From positions 496,001 to 560,000 of the forward strand of contig NC_063013.1 of NCBI RefSeq assembly GCF_020509005.1: a stretch of 64,000 nt of DNA, given 5' to 3'. The notes under the pieces are model-generated. The model saw nothing but the letters and a program-made list of their open reading frames with translations. It ran no database searches and had not been told where the DNA came from. Each line of letters starts with the position of its first letter. Within the stretch, counting starts at the first letter, position 1. The DNA comes from Fulvia fulva. Lineage: Eukaryota; Ascomycota; Dothideomycetes; Mycosphaerellales; Mycosphaerellaceae. Below, in pieces: positions 11,784-23,968 of this stretch. The position numbers and the translations under genes are program-made.

Positions 11784-11885
11784 TATTAACGAGCTAAGGG
11801 CCCCTTTAGACCCTAAAATTTACGCGTCGAATCTTATTAACATTTAACGATTAATTACGTAGCGGGGGTATATAGGGGTACTACT
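11784..11885. other. Flank and left TSD of Copia-A copy 1
   Basis: About 100 bp of unassigned RIP-mutated DNA ending with the target-site copy CTACT (11881-11885), matched by CTACT at 26696-26700. Confidence 0.6.
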
Positions 11886-12092
11886 TGTTACGATCCGAGC
11901 GTATATATAGGTAACATCCTATTATTAAAACTTAAGGCTACGTACGCTAAGAATTAGGTGACTAATTAGTTACCTATAGCCTCTCTAAGAGTAATACTTG
12001 TCTATTCTAGATAGATATATATAATATATAACCTGCTTTTAAAACACTCTATATAAGCCCGTATAATAACTTCCTACACTTCTAACGTAATA
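11886..12092 (+). repeat. Copia-A copy 1 5' LTR
   Basis: 207 bp, begins TGTTACGATCC and ends CGTAATA. It matches 26489-26695 and the reverse complements of 35314-35520 and 41917-42123. Confidence 0.93.
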
Positions 12093-12103
12093 GTTATAAG
12101 CCC
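12093..12103 (+). other. Copia-A primer-binding site
   Basis: GTTATAAGCCC directly after the 5' LTR, the RIP-altered form of GTTATGAGCCC. This is complementary to the anticodon-loop region of initiator tRNA-Met, the known half-tRNA priming mode of copia-type elements. Confidence 0.75.
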
Positions 12104-12279
12104 GGTTAGCGCTTACTAACATTCGCTACGATAAGAAAGCCCTAAAGCAGAGTTTATATCGTTATAGCACTACTACTACAACTAGTACAGTAGTATCCCC
12201 TAGGCCTAGTAAACCCGCGTAGAACTTTTACTAGCCTATAACCCATTTTGTAGTTATAGCTACTACCGAGACGCCGGTA

Positions 12280-15200
12280 ACTACCGGTGCCCTACCTTAG
12301 GGTACCGTAGTTCTAAAGAGCTATAACTAATAGGACAAGTTTGACCGTTAGCTAGAGCTCTACGTAGAGTCTTTAAATGTCTAGAAGTATATAGATCCTT
12401 ACTAACTAAGTAACGAGCTAATAGAGCCTACTTACTTAACGTTTAAGGAAATCTAATAAGCGTACACGGTAGGAGACGCTATATTAAGAGACCTTATTAA
12501 GCTACGACAAATAGACGTAGACCGAAGGTAACGGATATACGATATCTTTACTACTACGCGATCAAAGCTCATTACCTACCTTATCCGAATGACAATAGAG
12601 CTAGGGTAAGAGCTAATATACGGCTAGAACACCCTTAGAGCGAAATACTAGGCTCTTAAAAATCAGTATAGTCTAGACGATATACTACGTAAGCGGTAGC
12701 TTACGCTTAAGCTATCTAGGCTTTAGAAGGCTAGCGTACGTAGAATTGATAACTAGTACTTAGACTAGTTAGTTTTATAGACTAAGATACTTAAGTATAA
12801 CTACGCCGAGTACGACGACCTTAGTAGACACTTCCTACTTACTATTTAGTAGAAGTAGGCTCTAGCCTACGGTACTTCTCTATATAACGAGTAGAAGCGT
12901 AATAAAATGTTACTATAAAAGCTTACTAAGCGTTACCTCGAATAGATACGCGATACCGTACTAGTAATAACTAACGGTCGATTAGTCTTCGTAACCTTCT
13001 CCGGAGAAACCTTAGTAGAAGTAGAGGATAAAACAGTACCTATAGGTACTAGTTAAAAGGAGGGTGACCGTAGTAGTAGCCGTAGTAGTAATAACCGTAG
13101 TAATAGCCGCGGTAATAAGGGTCGTAGTAGTAGCCGCGGTAATAAGAATAAAGATAAGGATAATAATAGGCTAAGCGGCTACTAGAACATTACCGGCGAG
13201 CCTAAGGACACCTATTATAAGGGCCTGTTCTTATACGATATAATTAACCCCGATCAGCGCCTAGTAAAGGATTAGCGCTTAGAGTAGTAGAAGAAGTACT
13301 AGAAAAACTTCATTAACTACTACTTAAGCGACGACGGCGAGCGTCTACTTAGCGTATTGAATCGTAACAATCGTAAGGACTAGGAACGTAACAAGGCTAT
13401 TACTAATACAAAGAAGGTATTACTAAGCAATAAGGGCTTTATTGGCCTTACTGTTCTTTCTAGCTCAATTAGTAAGTTAAGCGTCAACTTTAGGGATTAC
13501 TAGGTATATAATAACTGTTTAGACACTTATATAATCAATTATTATAACTAGGAGGGTATAGAGTTTATTATAGAGCGCCTTACTACCTTAGAAATCTAGG
13601 CTAGAATAACTACCTTTCTAATTGTAGCGTTAGGGCGTGTTTATATATTAATTAGGTGCTATTTATTCACCTTATTAGATGTGGCTTACTGCCTAGGCTT
13701 TTATATAAACGTTATCTCTTATATACGTATAGAAAGAGCCGGACTCTAGTAGTACGGACGTAGTAATTTAATGTAGTATAACGACACTAAATTGATAGAC
13801 CTATACCGCCCTACTAGTACAATCCCTTTCTTTAAGGTGGTTATACTATCTAAGTTACCTATTATTTACTAATAGCCTATAAAAGAGCGCCTAGTACTAC
13901 CGAAGGTTACTAAAAAGATACGTAACGCGCACTTTATTAGTACTATTAGCAGGGGTATAAACGTCGGCGATGAACCTACTAATAGCGTAGCATCTCTAAC
14001 TACTTAAGAGGATAGTAACCGTACCGTTCTCGTAGTTATAAACAGTACTAGGGGTACTAAAGGTATAGCTACGTCTAGTAGGACCCCTATTAAACACCGA
14101 AAGCTCTCTAGCCGCTAGTAGTATCAAATCTTTAGTCATATTAGCGCTAAATGTATTAAGTAGTTACCGCTTAGAGTTAAGGGGGTGATTATTAACGATA
14201 GTCTAAGCGCACCCCTTACTATATATTATAGAGTATATAGGCTTAGTAAAGCTTATAAGGTGAATAATCGGTCTTAGCCTATTAGGGTAATAACCCTATA
14301 CGGCTATATAGCTATAGACTTAGTAGAATTTACTATCGCCTATAACGGTAATAGGTACCTCGTCTACTTCTACGATCTAGATACCTATAGACACTTCTAG
14401 TTCACTATTAAGAATAGGGATTAGTAATCGGTATTAGCTTACTTTAATAGCCTACTAAGCTTTATTAACTTTATTAGTCGTAGGTTCGTATACTTCTATA
14501 GCGATAACGAGCCCGCTATTAGGAAGGTGTTTTGCTTAGTTATTAATAATAATAAGATTGAATAGTACGTAACCGCGGAATACGCGCCTACGTAGGACCT
14601 AGTAGAAAGAGCTAGAGCTCTGATCATTACTATAAGTAGAACTATTCGTATCTACGTACGATTACCGGAAAAGCTTTAGCTAGAATATACTATAGTAGCG
14701 GTATATATCCTCTAGCGATCCCTATACTAGTCGAAGGGCTAGAAGACCCTATTCGAATTAGTAATAGGACGAATTCCGAACGTAGGTCATATAGTAGTAT
14801 ATAGCTCCCTTATATACGTGTTTATCTATAGACTAGATTAGCCTAGTAAGAGCGAGAAACTCTAAGAGAGAGCGCTTATAGGCTACCTAGTAGGATACGA
14901 CTCTACTAACATCTATCGCGTATAGGACCTATTAAAAGATAGGGTTATACGAGTCAAGGACGTCCTCTTCGATAAGACTACATTCTATAACCTATTACGG
15001 CTAATAGTAGGGTATACGACCCCTATCGAGAACATCGTAATAGCGGAACCGGCTAAAGAGCCTAAACAATACTACGACCTATATGTCGCTTATTACGAGT
15101 AAGACATAGTATAGGCCAAGGGGGTAGAAGAATAGGCTTAGTAGCCGTATACCTAATAACCTCGAGACGCCTACTAAAAGCTCCTTAGGCAAGAACTATA

Positions 15201-17410
15201 CTAGCCGTAACACCGCGAGTTAGTAATATATAACTAAAAAGACCGGCAAATCGAGCACGTAACAGATCACGTAACTTAAGACAATATATAGTAGTTAGTA
15301 TATAACACTACTAACTACTACGACACTCTATAGTAGTAGATAATAGATGCCCTTACCGTAGAAGACCGTAAGGAGATTATAGGTAATATAGACCCTAATC
15401 GCAAGCTATATCTATTCACATTTATACTACTAGAAGACGCGTTAATATATAACGCGTCTAATATACTACTCTTCCCCCTAGAGCTAGAGCTCTATATACT
15501 AGAGGAGTCTAACTATATAGTTATAGAGAATAGAAAGCGCCTACGAACGGCCTACTTCTACTATATACTATACGAGATTATAGTCGCTAATGTAATTATC
15601 GGCTAGATATCCGGTATACGACCTAGAATACGCGCCTATCGCGATAAGAGCGATCGAAGCCCTATACGAAGAGGCAATAGCCCTCTAAGGCGTATTAATA
15701 CTACTACCTCTATATACCGCGATCACCTTCCGCCCGAATCTTCTGACTACCGAGCTGCTATAAAACACCGCTTCTCCTAATAGTAGATCGAAGCTATAGC
15801 TAAGGAGTTTACTAAAGCCCTAGTAATAGGCATATTTAGATAGGTAACAAAGGAAGAGAAGGATTAGGATACTTAGTAAGAGGAGGGACTTTAGCTACTA
15901 CTACCGCTTAAGTAGGTATATAAATACAAACTAGACGAGTACGGTATACTAAAGAGCTTTAAGGCTAGGCTATACGTAAGAGGCGATTTGTAAGGAACAT
16001 ACTTAGACATATACGCCGCTATACTACTAGTAAGTATATTCCGCCTCTACTATACTATAGCCGCGAGCTTCGACCTAGAAGCCGAACAATTCGATATTAT
16101 TAACGCCTTCCTAAACTCGGACCTACTATATACTATATATCTATAACCACCTCCTAGAATCGACAGACTATCCTATAGACACGCCCTTAAGCTAGTTAAG
16201 GCCCTCTACGGTCTAAAGGAGTCCCCTTTATTATAGTACAACTCCCTAACCGAGACGCTAGCCTCCCTTAGACTAGTACCCCTATCGGACTCTAAATATA
16301 TCTACTATAACAATAAGGTTAAGTTCTTCTTTTACGTTAACGACCTAGTTATACTCTACTACCGTAAGTATAAGGCCTATACTACTAATATTAAGTAGCG
16401 GCTACTTACTAAGTATAAGATATATAAGCTTGGTAATCTCTCCTAGTTCCTAGGAATTAAGGTTACGCGCGATAGAAACAAGCGCTTACTATAGCTCTCT
16501 TAAGAAGACTATATTAAGAAGCTAGCCGCTAAATTTAGTATATCTACGAATGTACGTAAAACGATAGTACTAGTAGATCAATACCTTAATTAGACCGTTC
16601 TAGAGGGTTATTAACCCACCTCTATCGCTATCCTTACGTACTAATAACGTATAGGATCCCTTAACTTCGCCGCTATATATACGCGGCCTAATATCGCCTT
16701 TTCCTTATCTATACTATCGTAGTATCTAACTAAGCTAACTCAGACACACCTTAAGCTTATAGATTAGTACTTACGCTATCTCCTAGAGACTAAGAACCTC
16801 TGCCTTATATATAGCGCTAGCAAACACATTACTAGCCTTTATAGCTAACTAGAGTACCTCGGTAGTAACTACGAGTTCTTTAGAGTATCGGACGCGTCCT
16901 ACGGTATAAATAATAATAGGACTAGCTTAAATAGCTAGGTCTTTATACTATTTAGTAGACTAGTAGATTATAAGGCATCTAAACAAATCACTATTACTAA
17001 GTCCTTAATAGAGGCTAAGCTACTCGGGCTTTCGTAAGCCGCCTTAGAGCTTATATAGTAGGAACGAGTCTTCGCTAAGATACACCTTCAGTTTAATTAG
17101 CGTACCTACTTATACTACGATAACACGTAGACTATCTACCTTATTAACTAATAAGGGCAAAAGCTTGATATAAAGCTACGCTACGTTAATATCTACTACT
17201 ACTAGTTCCGATAGCGAGACTAGCGCGGAGACATTAAGATTAAGTATCTTAGTACTAACGACATGCCTATAGACGGGCTAACTAAGCTGCTTCTACTATA
17301 GAAGTATAAGCACTTCGTTAAGCTACTTAATATAGCTAAGGAAGGTATAGACCTACGTACCTTAGTACCCTCTATAGCCGTATTAGGAGGTAAAGGGCTA
17401 ATAGACGCCT
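12280..17410 (+). pseudogene. Copia-A gag-pol relic
   Basis: A single polyprotein frame of about 1700 codons, followed by reading through TAA/TAG. In order: gag (12300-13050); a low-complexity Ser/Arg/Asn/Gly tract (13060-13160) where a zinc knuckle would be expected; a protease-like block near 13500; an integrase zone (14100-15000); and a reverse transcriptase (about 15800-16500), including D-I-I-N-A-F-L-N near 16100 and Y-V-N-D in place of the usual Y-V-D-D near 16335 (in both copies). RNase H follows (about 16880-17290, ending with the D-M-P-I-D-G-L-T-K type motif). Dead. Confidence 0.85.
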
Positions 17411-17772
17411 AAGAAGCCTATAGTAGCGGCCTTACCTTATCTCGAAACGAACACTAAACGGCTTCATCTTTACGGACACCTCTCTAGAAGCGCTAGTAGG
17501 CGTAAAACACGGCTACTAGTAGCTACTAATACTATAGACGACAACAAAGCTAGGGCAAAGTATCTACTATTTACCGGTACGGCCCTAGTACTATTATTAA
17601 TAGGTGTTTCTTAGACTCCTATTAGCTAATAGCGTAAGGGCGAGAAACACCCCTATTACTAGTAGTAGCGTACGCGCGCGCGTCAAAAGTAGCGCGTCTA
17701 ATTAGAACGCGAGAAACGCCTCTAACTTGCTACTAGTAACAACACTACCACCTTGTTACTATATCATCCGCT
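17411..17772 (+). other. Copia-A 3' non-coding region, first part
   Basis: Follows the pol stop. It matches about 36250-36600 of copy 2 (reverse strand) and holds no gene. It includes a cg-rich run (about 17670-17690). It ends with the LINE-A target sequence atatcatccgct (17761-17772), repeated at 25805-25816. Confidence 0.7.
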
Positions 17773-17826
17773 GATTAACACTAATAGCTATAGAACTTAT
17801 TATAGAGTAGATCAAGACCCTATAGC

Positions 17827-18269
17827 TGTTAGGGCGAGAGCCTGGCCTATGAGATGTAAGGGTGAAAGCGAGAATGCAGGTGCGAAGTGCAGATGCAAAA
17901 GGGTATGGTATGATTGCTACACAAAACAAAAGACGAAGAAAGCAAGAGAGGCCTAGGGAAGGCCAGATATTTATACGCGACCCTCGCGAGTGCGTGTCCC
18001 CGCATCAACAGGGCTAACCCGTGCGAAGCCGCGCTCAGTAGCTTTGCTCAAAACCTTATTCCAACCTGCCCTACGTTCCGAGTCTTCCACGTGCTTCAAG
18101 GTTTAGTAGAGGGGTGAATTTGGAGGGCTGGGTCCCGTAGTGAATGTTGCGGGGCATATGATTCTTAGCGCTCACACACTAAGCTAGACTGTCACTTCTT
18201 GACGACTTCTAAGCGCTCTGAGGCTCTTCTGTCCCCACCTTCTGTATACTCTGTGGGGAGACCATGACA
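17827..18269 (-). repeat. Gypsy-A copy 1 3' LTR
   Basis: 443 bp. The differences I compared with the other LTR (23521-23963) are CA/TA or TG/TA transitions, and each LTR carries changes the other lacks, so RIP hit both after insertion. Confidence 0.93.
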
Positions 18270-18280
18270 GTAGCCCCCCC
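18270..18280 (-). other. Gypsy-A copy 1 polypurine tract
   Basis: A run of seven C on the + strand (G on the coding strand) immediately inside the 3' LTR; the same ttcggggggg motif precedes the 3' LTR of copy 2 at 57871-57880. Confidence 0.8.
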
Positions 18281-18284
18281 GAAC

Positions 18285-21200
18285 AAAGCTGAGTTCCTAC
18301 GAAGCCGTAGTAGTTCTATATATCGAGGATGTTCAGCTTCAGTACTAGGCCTAGGCCTGATGTTATAGTCGATACACTATTAGTAAGCCCCGTCGAAGAG
18401 CTTAGATTCGAAGAGCCTACCGATGTTGACTTCTAGGCCGTCTACGCGGGCGTGGTATTCTTCGATTGCTTGACGATTGAAGATGATATGTTAGATAGGT
18501 TCCTATAAGGTATCCTACTTAGGGCAACCTTGCTATTCGACTTTATACTTGATCGGCGGTAGTCCTTCAACGTCGTTAGGCTCTACGCGGATTCCCCGGA
18601 TCTTGCGGACGGCATAGTCGTCAGAAGGTAGGTTAATAGGCTCGTCGACTTCTACTTCATCGGGAGGACCTAGTATGTCTTGGTTTTGGTTCGGGAATGG
18701 GTCCTTAGCCGACGGCCGAAGGCGTACGGGATAGAAGACGTCGTAGATCTTTATGTTCGTAGGAAGAGCTAGACGGTAGGCGTGTGAACTGATACGCTCG
18801 GTGATCTCAAAAGGACCTAGGTTCTTCTAGTTCAGCTTCTTAGAGGGGCGGTCCGTCTTGATGTTCTTAGAGTTGAGGTAGACTATATCGCCTACTTAGT
18901 AGTCGGGAGCTGGCTGGCGACGACGATTGGCTTGATCCTCGTAGATTGCTTATGCGTACACCATCTCGTCGTGAACTTCTTTATAGATCTGTGAGAGCAT
19001 AGTAGCGAACGCGTCTGCTACTTGCTCGTTTGCGTCTTCGGTAGGCGGGAGAGGTTCTTCTAGTTCTATGCCTATACGAGGGTAGTAACCTCTCGTAGTA
19101 TAGAAGGGAGAGTAGCTAGTAGTCTCCGAGTCCTAGTTACGAGTAGCGAACTCCACCGTAGGGATATGCTAAGGCCAATCCTTCTAGTGGTAGTCGACGA
19201 AGCAACGAAGGACCTGCTCGAGGATAGCGTTCGTAATTTCGGTCTGGCCGTCGGTCTGTGGCTAAAAACTGGTCGAGAGGTTATACTTGATGCCCAGGAT
19301 AGCACACAGACGCTTCCAGAAGTGCGAGATGAACTGGGTGCCTCTGTCAGAGGTGATGCTATCCGGGAGGCCTTGAAAGCGCCAGACGAATTCGTAGAAC
19401 AAGCGAGCAGTCTCCTTTACGGTCATGCTCTAGCACGGGATTATGTACCGGTCCTTGGAGTGACGGTCCACGATCACTAGAAGGGCCTTTGCTTTCACGC
19501 CGCTAAAGGTCTTACCGTGAGGAAGATCGGTGATAAAGTCTATAGTGATGTGCTTCTACGGACGATTAGGAGCCGGGAGAGGGTGCAAGAGACCGTAGGG
19601 ACGGTGGCGGTTAGCTTTGGCTCTTCGGCAAGTAGCGTAGTTCAGCACGTAGCGGCGGACGTCCTTCTAGGAATGCGGCCACTAGTAATACCTAGCGAGG
19701 AGCTTGTGGGTCTTAGCTACGCCTAGGTGACCCCTAGAGGCGGAGTCGTGGATGATTTGAAGAATCTCAGCTCGGATATTAGAGCCTTCGGGCTGCGGTA
19801 CGTAAAGCTTCTTACGGAAGTAGACGACACCTTCCTAGAGCTCGTACTCGGATAGCGAGAAGCCCGGGAATGTCCTCGCGCCAGATCTAAGGGCCTGAAC
19901 TAACTCTTAGGCGTCTATGTCGGCATCGTACGCTGTTCGTACTCGTGCCATAATGCCTTCGGGCTGCTCCTTATTATCAAACCCCTTAAAGTCTGATTCG
20001 GATGAGCCGTCGGTCGTTACTAAGCCCTCTTTATCGTCGTTCAAGTCCTCAGCGTCCGAGGCGTATTCTTTAGGCTCGGATTCATCGTCACTCTCGTCAA
20101 GGTAGGCAGGAGCGAGCACGAGAGTAGTAAAGGAAGCGGCGAGCGTAGGCTGGCCGTTCGATAGGTACTCTCGAAGCTCGGAAGAGAGGTTGTGCTCTTT
20201 GATGACTTGTTGCCCTACGATTTGCCGGCCCCCTCTTCGATCAACTAGAGAGTCACTAGGGCGGCGGGTAAGGGCGTCGGCTATCGAGTTGGCCTTACCG
20301 GGCGTGTACGAGATCACGAAGTTGAACCGGGAGAGGAACTCGCTCTAGCGGGCCTGGCGACGATTGAGCAGCTTGCTCTTTATAAAGTAGACGAGGTTCT
20401 TATGGTCGGAGCTTACTTGGACGGGTATAGCAGAGCCTTCGAGCTCGGGGCGCCACTCTTCGAAAGCTTTGACGATGGCGAGAAGCTCCTTGTCGTAGAT
20501 CTCGTAGTTACACTCCGTAGCGGTCATCTTCTTAGAGAGGAAGGCGACAGGTAACCAGGGGGATTCAGGCGAGCGGCGTTGTAGCAGGACACCGCCCACC
20601 ACGCCGTCGGATACGTCGGTCTCTACACGGGTCTCTAGTTCGAAATCGAAGTGCCGTAGAAGCGGGTTCTTAACAAACTTCGCTTTGAGCAAGTCAAAAG
20701 CCTCCTAGCATTCGTCGGTCTAGGCGAACTTCTTACCCTTACGCGTGAGCTTCGTCAAAGGGCGTACTACGCCCGAAAATGCGTAGATGAAGCGGCGGTA
20801 GAAGTTGGCAAAGCCTAGGAAACCCTAGACCTCTTTGACGTTCGTAGGAGCATCCTATTCGACGATAGCGTCGATCTTCTCTTGGTCTATCTTGATGCCG
20901 TCTACGGTAATAATCAAACTAAGGAACTTGACTTCGGTCTTCTCAAACTCGCACTTGTCGATGTCGAGCTATAAGCCGGCGTCTACGAGCTTCTGAAGGA
21001 CCTTATAGACGTGCTCGCGGTGCTCCTCCTTGGTCTCGCTATAGACTAGGATGTCGTCGATGTAGGTAGTGTAGAACTGATCGAGGAACTCCTGAAGGAT
21101 GTCGTTAATGAAGTTCTAGAAGGTACTAGGCCCGTTATAAACGCCGAAGGGCATAACGAGCGACTCGAACAGCCCGTAGCGAGTACGGAAGGCTGTGAGA

Positions 21201-22270
21201 TACTCGTATCCTTCTACCATTCGTAACTTGTTGAACGTAGCGATAACATCGAGCTTAGTGAAGTACTTGGCCTTAGAGAGGCGCTCGAGCGTCTCCTAAA
21301 TCAACGGTATTAGGTAGCGGTTCTTCTTTGTAATAGCGTTTAAGCCTCGGTAGTCTACGTAGAAGCGTAGACCACCGCCGGGCTTCTTGACGAACATGAC
21401 GGGACTGCTAGCGCTAGAACGGCTCGCTCGAATGAACCCCTTCTTTAGGTTCTCTTCGAGGTATCTCTTAAGGACGATAAGCTCTTCTCGGGACATAGAA
21501 TATAACGGTCCGAACGGTGTCTCTGCACCTTCTTCTAGCTCAATCTTATGGTCGTGAGGGCGATGAGGAGGCAGCTCGTCTGCGGCTTTAGTATCGAATA
21601 CGTAGAGGATGTGGTGTACCTAAGGAGGGACCTTCGTAGCAGGGTCGGTAGGTGTACGCTTCTTGTCGAGCTTCTCGAGGGCGATATCGATATCGCGGAG
21701 AGAGGCGGCGAAGACTTGAGCTTTGGGCTGCTTAGTAGCAGTGGTGAAGGCAGCGGCGTTCACCTAGAAGATCTTGGTATACTTAGGACCGCGCTGAGGC
21801 GGCGGAGAAGGCGGAGGTGCCGGAGGAACTTCTAGAGGGAAGCTGATAGTAAGGGAAGTCCAGTCGATAATAGGTCGGTGTCGTCTAAACTAGGGGAGGC
21901 CGAGGATAAACTTCTAATGCGGTAGGGACGTAAGGAAGCTAGTGATCGACATACGCTTGCCTCCGAGGGTGATTGACGTATGTATAACATAAGTAATCTT
22001 ACTAGTAGTAGTCTCCGTGCCGTTAAAGAGTTCAAGGGTACGAGGGTACTTCAGTTCCTAGGGTTCGAGGTTGAGAGAGGTCGCGAGTTTATAGTCTATA
22101 AAAGACTCGCCTAGTGCGCCAGTGTCTATGAGAGTGAGATTGGAAGAAGAGAGTTTCTTTGAGCCGATATTTACATTCGTGACGAACGGTTTGTAAGCGT
22201 GGTCCTTGCCCGTCTCGTCGTATAGGTCTAGCTGTGCTGTATTGATTCTCAACTTCTTTCCTCTCTTCAC
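18285..22270 (-). pseudogene. Gypsy-A copy 1 pol relic with chromodomain
   Basis: A pol polyprotein of about 1300 codons. In order on the minus strand: aspartic protease with L-I-D-T-G-A (Asp-Thr-Gly at 22118-22126); reverse transcriptase (about 21500-20750) with catalytic Y-I-D-D at 21053-21064; RNase H (about 20690-20345, open in this stretch); an acidic Asp/Glu-rich linker (20317-19907); integrase with an HHCC-type zinc motif (about 19790-19640), D-F near 19537, S-D-R-G-T near 19345 and the Glu near 19240; and a C-terminal segment at about 18620-18450 whose spacing and aromatic residues (Y-K-V-E-stop-Q-G, stop from Trp) fit a chromodomain. About two dozen RIP stops; not functional. Confidence 0.88.
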
Positions 22271-22289
22271 TTTCGGTAAACGTTGTTCT

Positions 22290-23510
22290 TGGTCTTCATC
22301 GCGTCGATAAGGAAGACCTAGGCTTTTTCCTACTTAGCGGGAGCAGTAGGAGCAGGCTCGATAGCGCCGACAGCGCCGCGAACCGGGTTGCGGGCGTTAC
22401 GGGCAGCGAGCTGCGGACAGTTGGCTACGATGTGGCCTGGACCGCCGTAGTAGGTGTAGAGTCCGGCCTAGCGACGGCGAAGCTTCTCTTCGGGAGTGAG
22501 CTTACCGTTAACGAGGCCCTAGACTCGAGGGACGGCGGCACTAGCGCTGAGATCTATAGCGTCACCTATAGAGACGGGAGGGAGAGCCGTAGGAGCGGCG
22601 GCGCCTAGTGGAGTAGCGAAGTGGCTTCCGGGACCACGAGGCTAACGACCTTAAGAACGGGAAGCGAGGAGAGAGGCGGTGTGTTTTATGTTAGAGTCGA
22701 GGCGCTAGCAGGTCTCGACGAGCTCACGGAAGCTTATAGTACCGACGTCCTTGTCCTCGAGGGCTCGAAGAAGCTCTGCTGACAAACCACGGCGGAGAGT
22801 GCTCTTCTTGGTCTCTTCGTTGTAGCCGGTAAACCCGATGTCGCGGTTGAAGGCCGCGAGGTACTCGGCGAAGCTCTTGTTCTTCTAGAGGAGGTTGTAG
22901 ATAGCGTTCTGGGCGGTGGCTCTACGGTCTGGATCACCAAAGGCAGCACGGAGGTCCTGTATCAAGGTAAGGACGTCCGGGCAGCCGATAGTCTACGTAG
23001 CGTTGTCGATATAGTGTTGTACCTAAGCCGCGGCGTCTCCCCGAAGGAGGGAGAAGACGTACGTGACTTTGTCCTTCTCTTGCGGAAAGTGGTCGGCATT
23101 AGCCAACAGCTTGATAGTGAGCTGTGTCTCAAATGCCTCAAACTTGCTCTTGTTGCCGTCGAACTCGTCTAGGTCGTTGACCTTCTTAGAGAAGTGCTAG
23201 CGGCGGTTGTCGTCGGCGTACGGGGCGAGGTTCTAGAAGGTGTTCACAATACCTTGAAGGTATGTTGCTTAGTTGTTTGCTTGCTCGACCTGCTAGGCGG
23301 TCTCGCGGAAAGAGGAGACGGTGCGGTTAATAAGAGCGTAGGCGGTATCGGGGTTAGCGTTTGCCTAGGCACCGAAGGCAGCGGCGTTCGAGAAGGGGAT
23401 GTCAGTCCACTCACTGAAGTGGAATGGAGTGTCTTGGTTATCGAGGTTGACACCTCTATCGGTAGCGTGGTCACCTATAAGGATGACTCGAGTAGTTGAC
23501 GGTTTGTTGG
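22290..23510 (-). pseudogene. Gypsy-A copy 1 gag relic
   Basis: Capsid/nucleocapsid. A core gag domain lies at about 23160-22680 (F-D-G-N-K-S-K-F-E-A-F, then R-D-I-G-F-T-G-Y-N), then a Pro/Ala-rich stretch, then a degraded CCHC knuckle near 22465-22420 in which two cysteines read as Tyr and the G-P-G-H and the final Cys remain. It is in a different frame from the protease, so a frameshift or separate start would have linked gag and pol. The start codon is not clear; the frame runs up to the LTR edge. Confidence 0.8.
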
Positions 23511-23520
23511 TCTTTTGTGA

Positions 23521-23963
23521 TGTTAGGGCGAGAGCCTGGCCTATAAGATGCAAGGGTGAAAGCGAGAATGCAGGTGCGAAGTATAGATGCAAAAGGGTAT
23601 AGTATAATTGCTACACAAAACAAAAGACGAAGAAAGCAAGAGAGGCCTAGGGAAGGCCAGATATTTATACGCGACCCTCGCGAGTACGTGTCCCCGTATC
23701 AATAGGGCTAACCCGTACGAAGCCGCGCTTAGCAGCTTTGCTCAAAACCTTATTCTAACCTGCCCTACGTTCCGAGTCTTCCACGTGCTTTAAGGTTTGG
23801 TAGAGGGGTGAATTTGGAGGGCTGGGTCCCGTAGTGAATGTTACGGGGCATGTGATTCTTAGCGCTCACACACCAAGCTAGACTGTCACTTCTTAACGAC
23901 TTCTAAGCGCTCTGAGGCTCTTCTGTCCCCACCTTCTGTACACTCTGTGGGGAGACCATGACA
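23521..23963 (-). repeat. Gypsy-A copy 1 5' LTR
   Basis: 443-bp partner of 17827-18269, bounded by the TSD ATAGC at 23964-23968. The reverse-strand end TAACA borders the gag leader. Confidence 0.93.
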
Positions 23964-23968
23964 ATAGC

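Larger units (their letters stand above)
17827..23963 (-). mobile_element. Gypsy-A copy 1, full-length chromodomain-type gypsy
   Basis: Ty3/gypsy element on the minus strand, 6137 bp, with 443-bp LTRs at 17827-18269 and 23521-23963 (TGTTAGGG...ATGACA on the + strand). The 5-bp target duplication ATAGC is at 17822-17826 and 23964-23968. Gene order on the minus strand is gag, protease, RT, RNase H, integrase, chromodomain-like segment. It is the innermost and youngest element of this nest and is clearly less RIP-mutated than its hosts, though still full of TAG/TAA. Confidence 0.94.

Noticed and set aside
17753..18117. Two overlapping + strand open frames of 67 codons, similar to frames at 23399-23793, 52330-52548 and 57986-58213.
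   Set aside because: All lie in Gypsy-A LTR copies and recur only because the LTR recurs; no coding signature.
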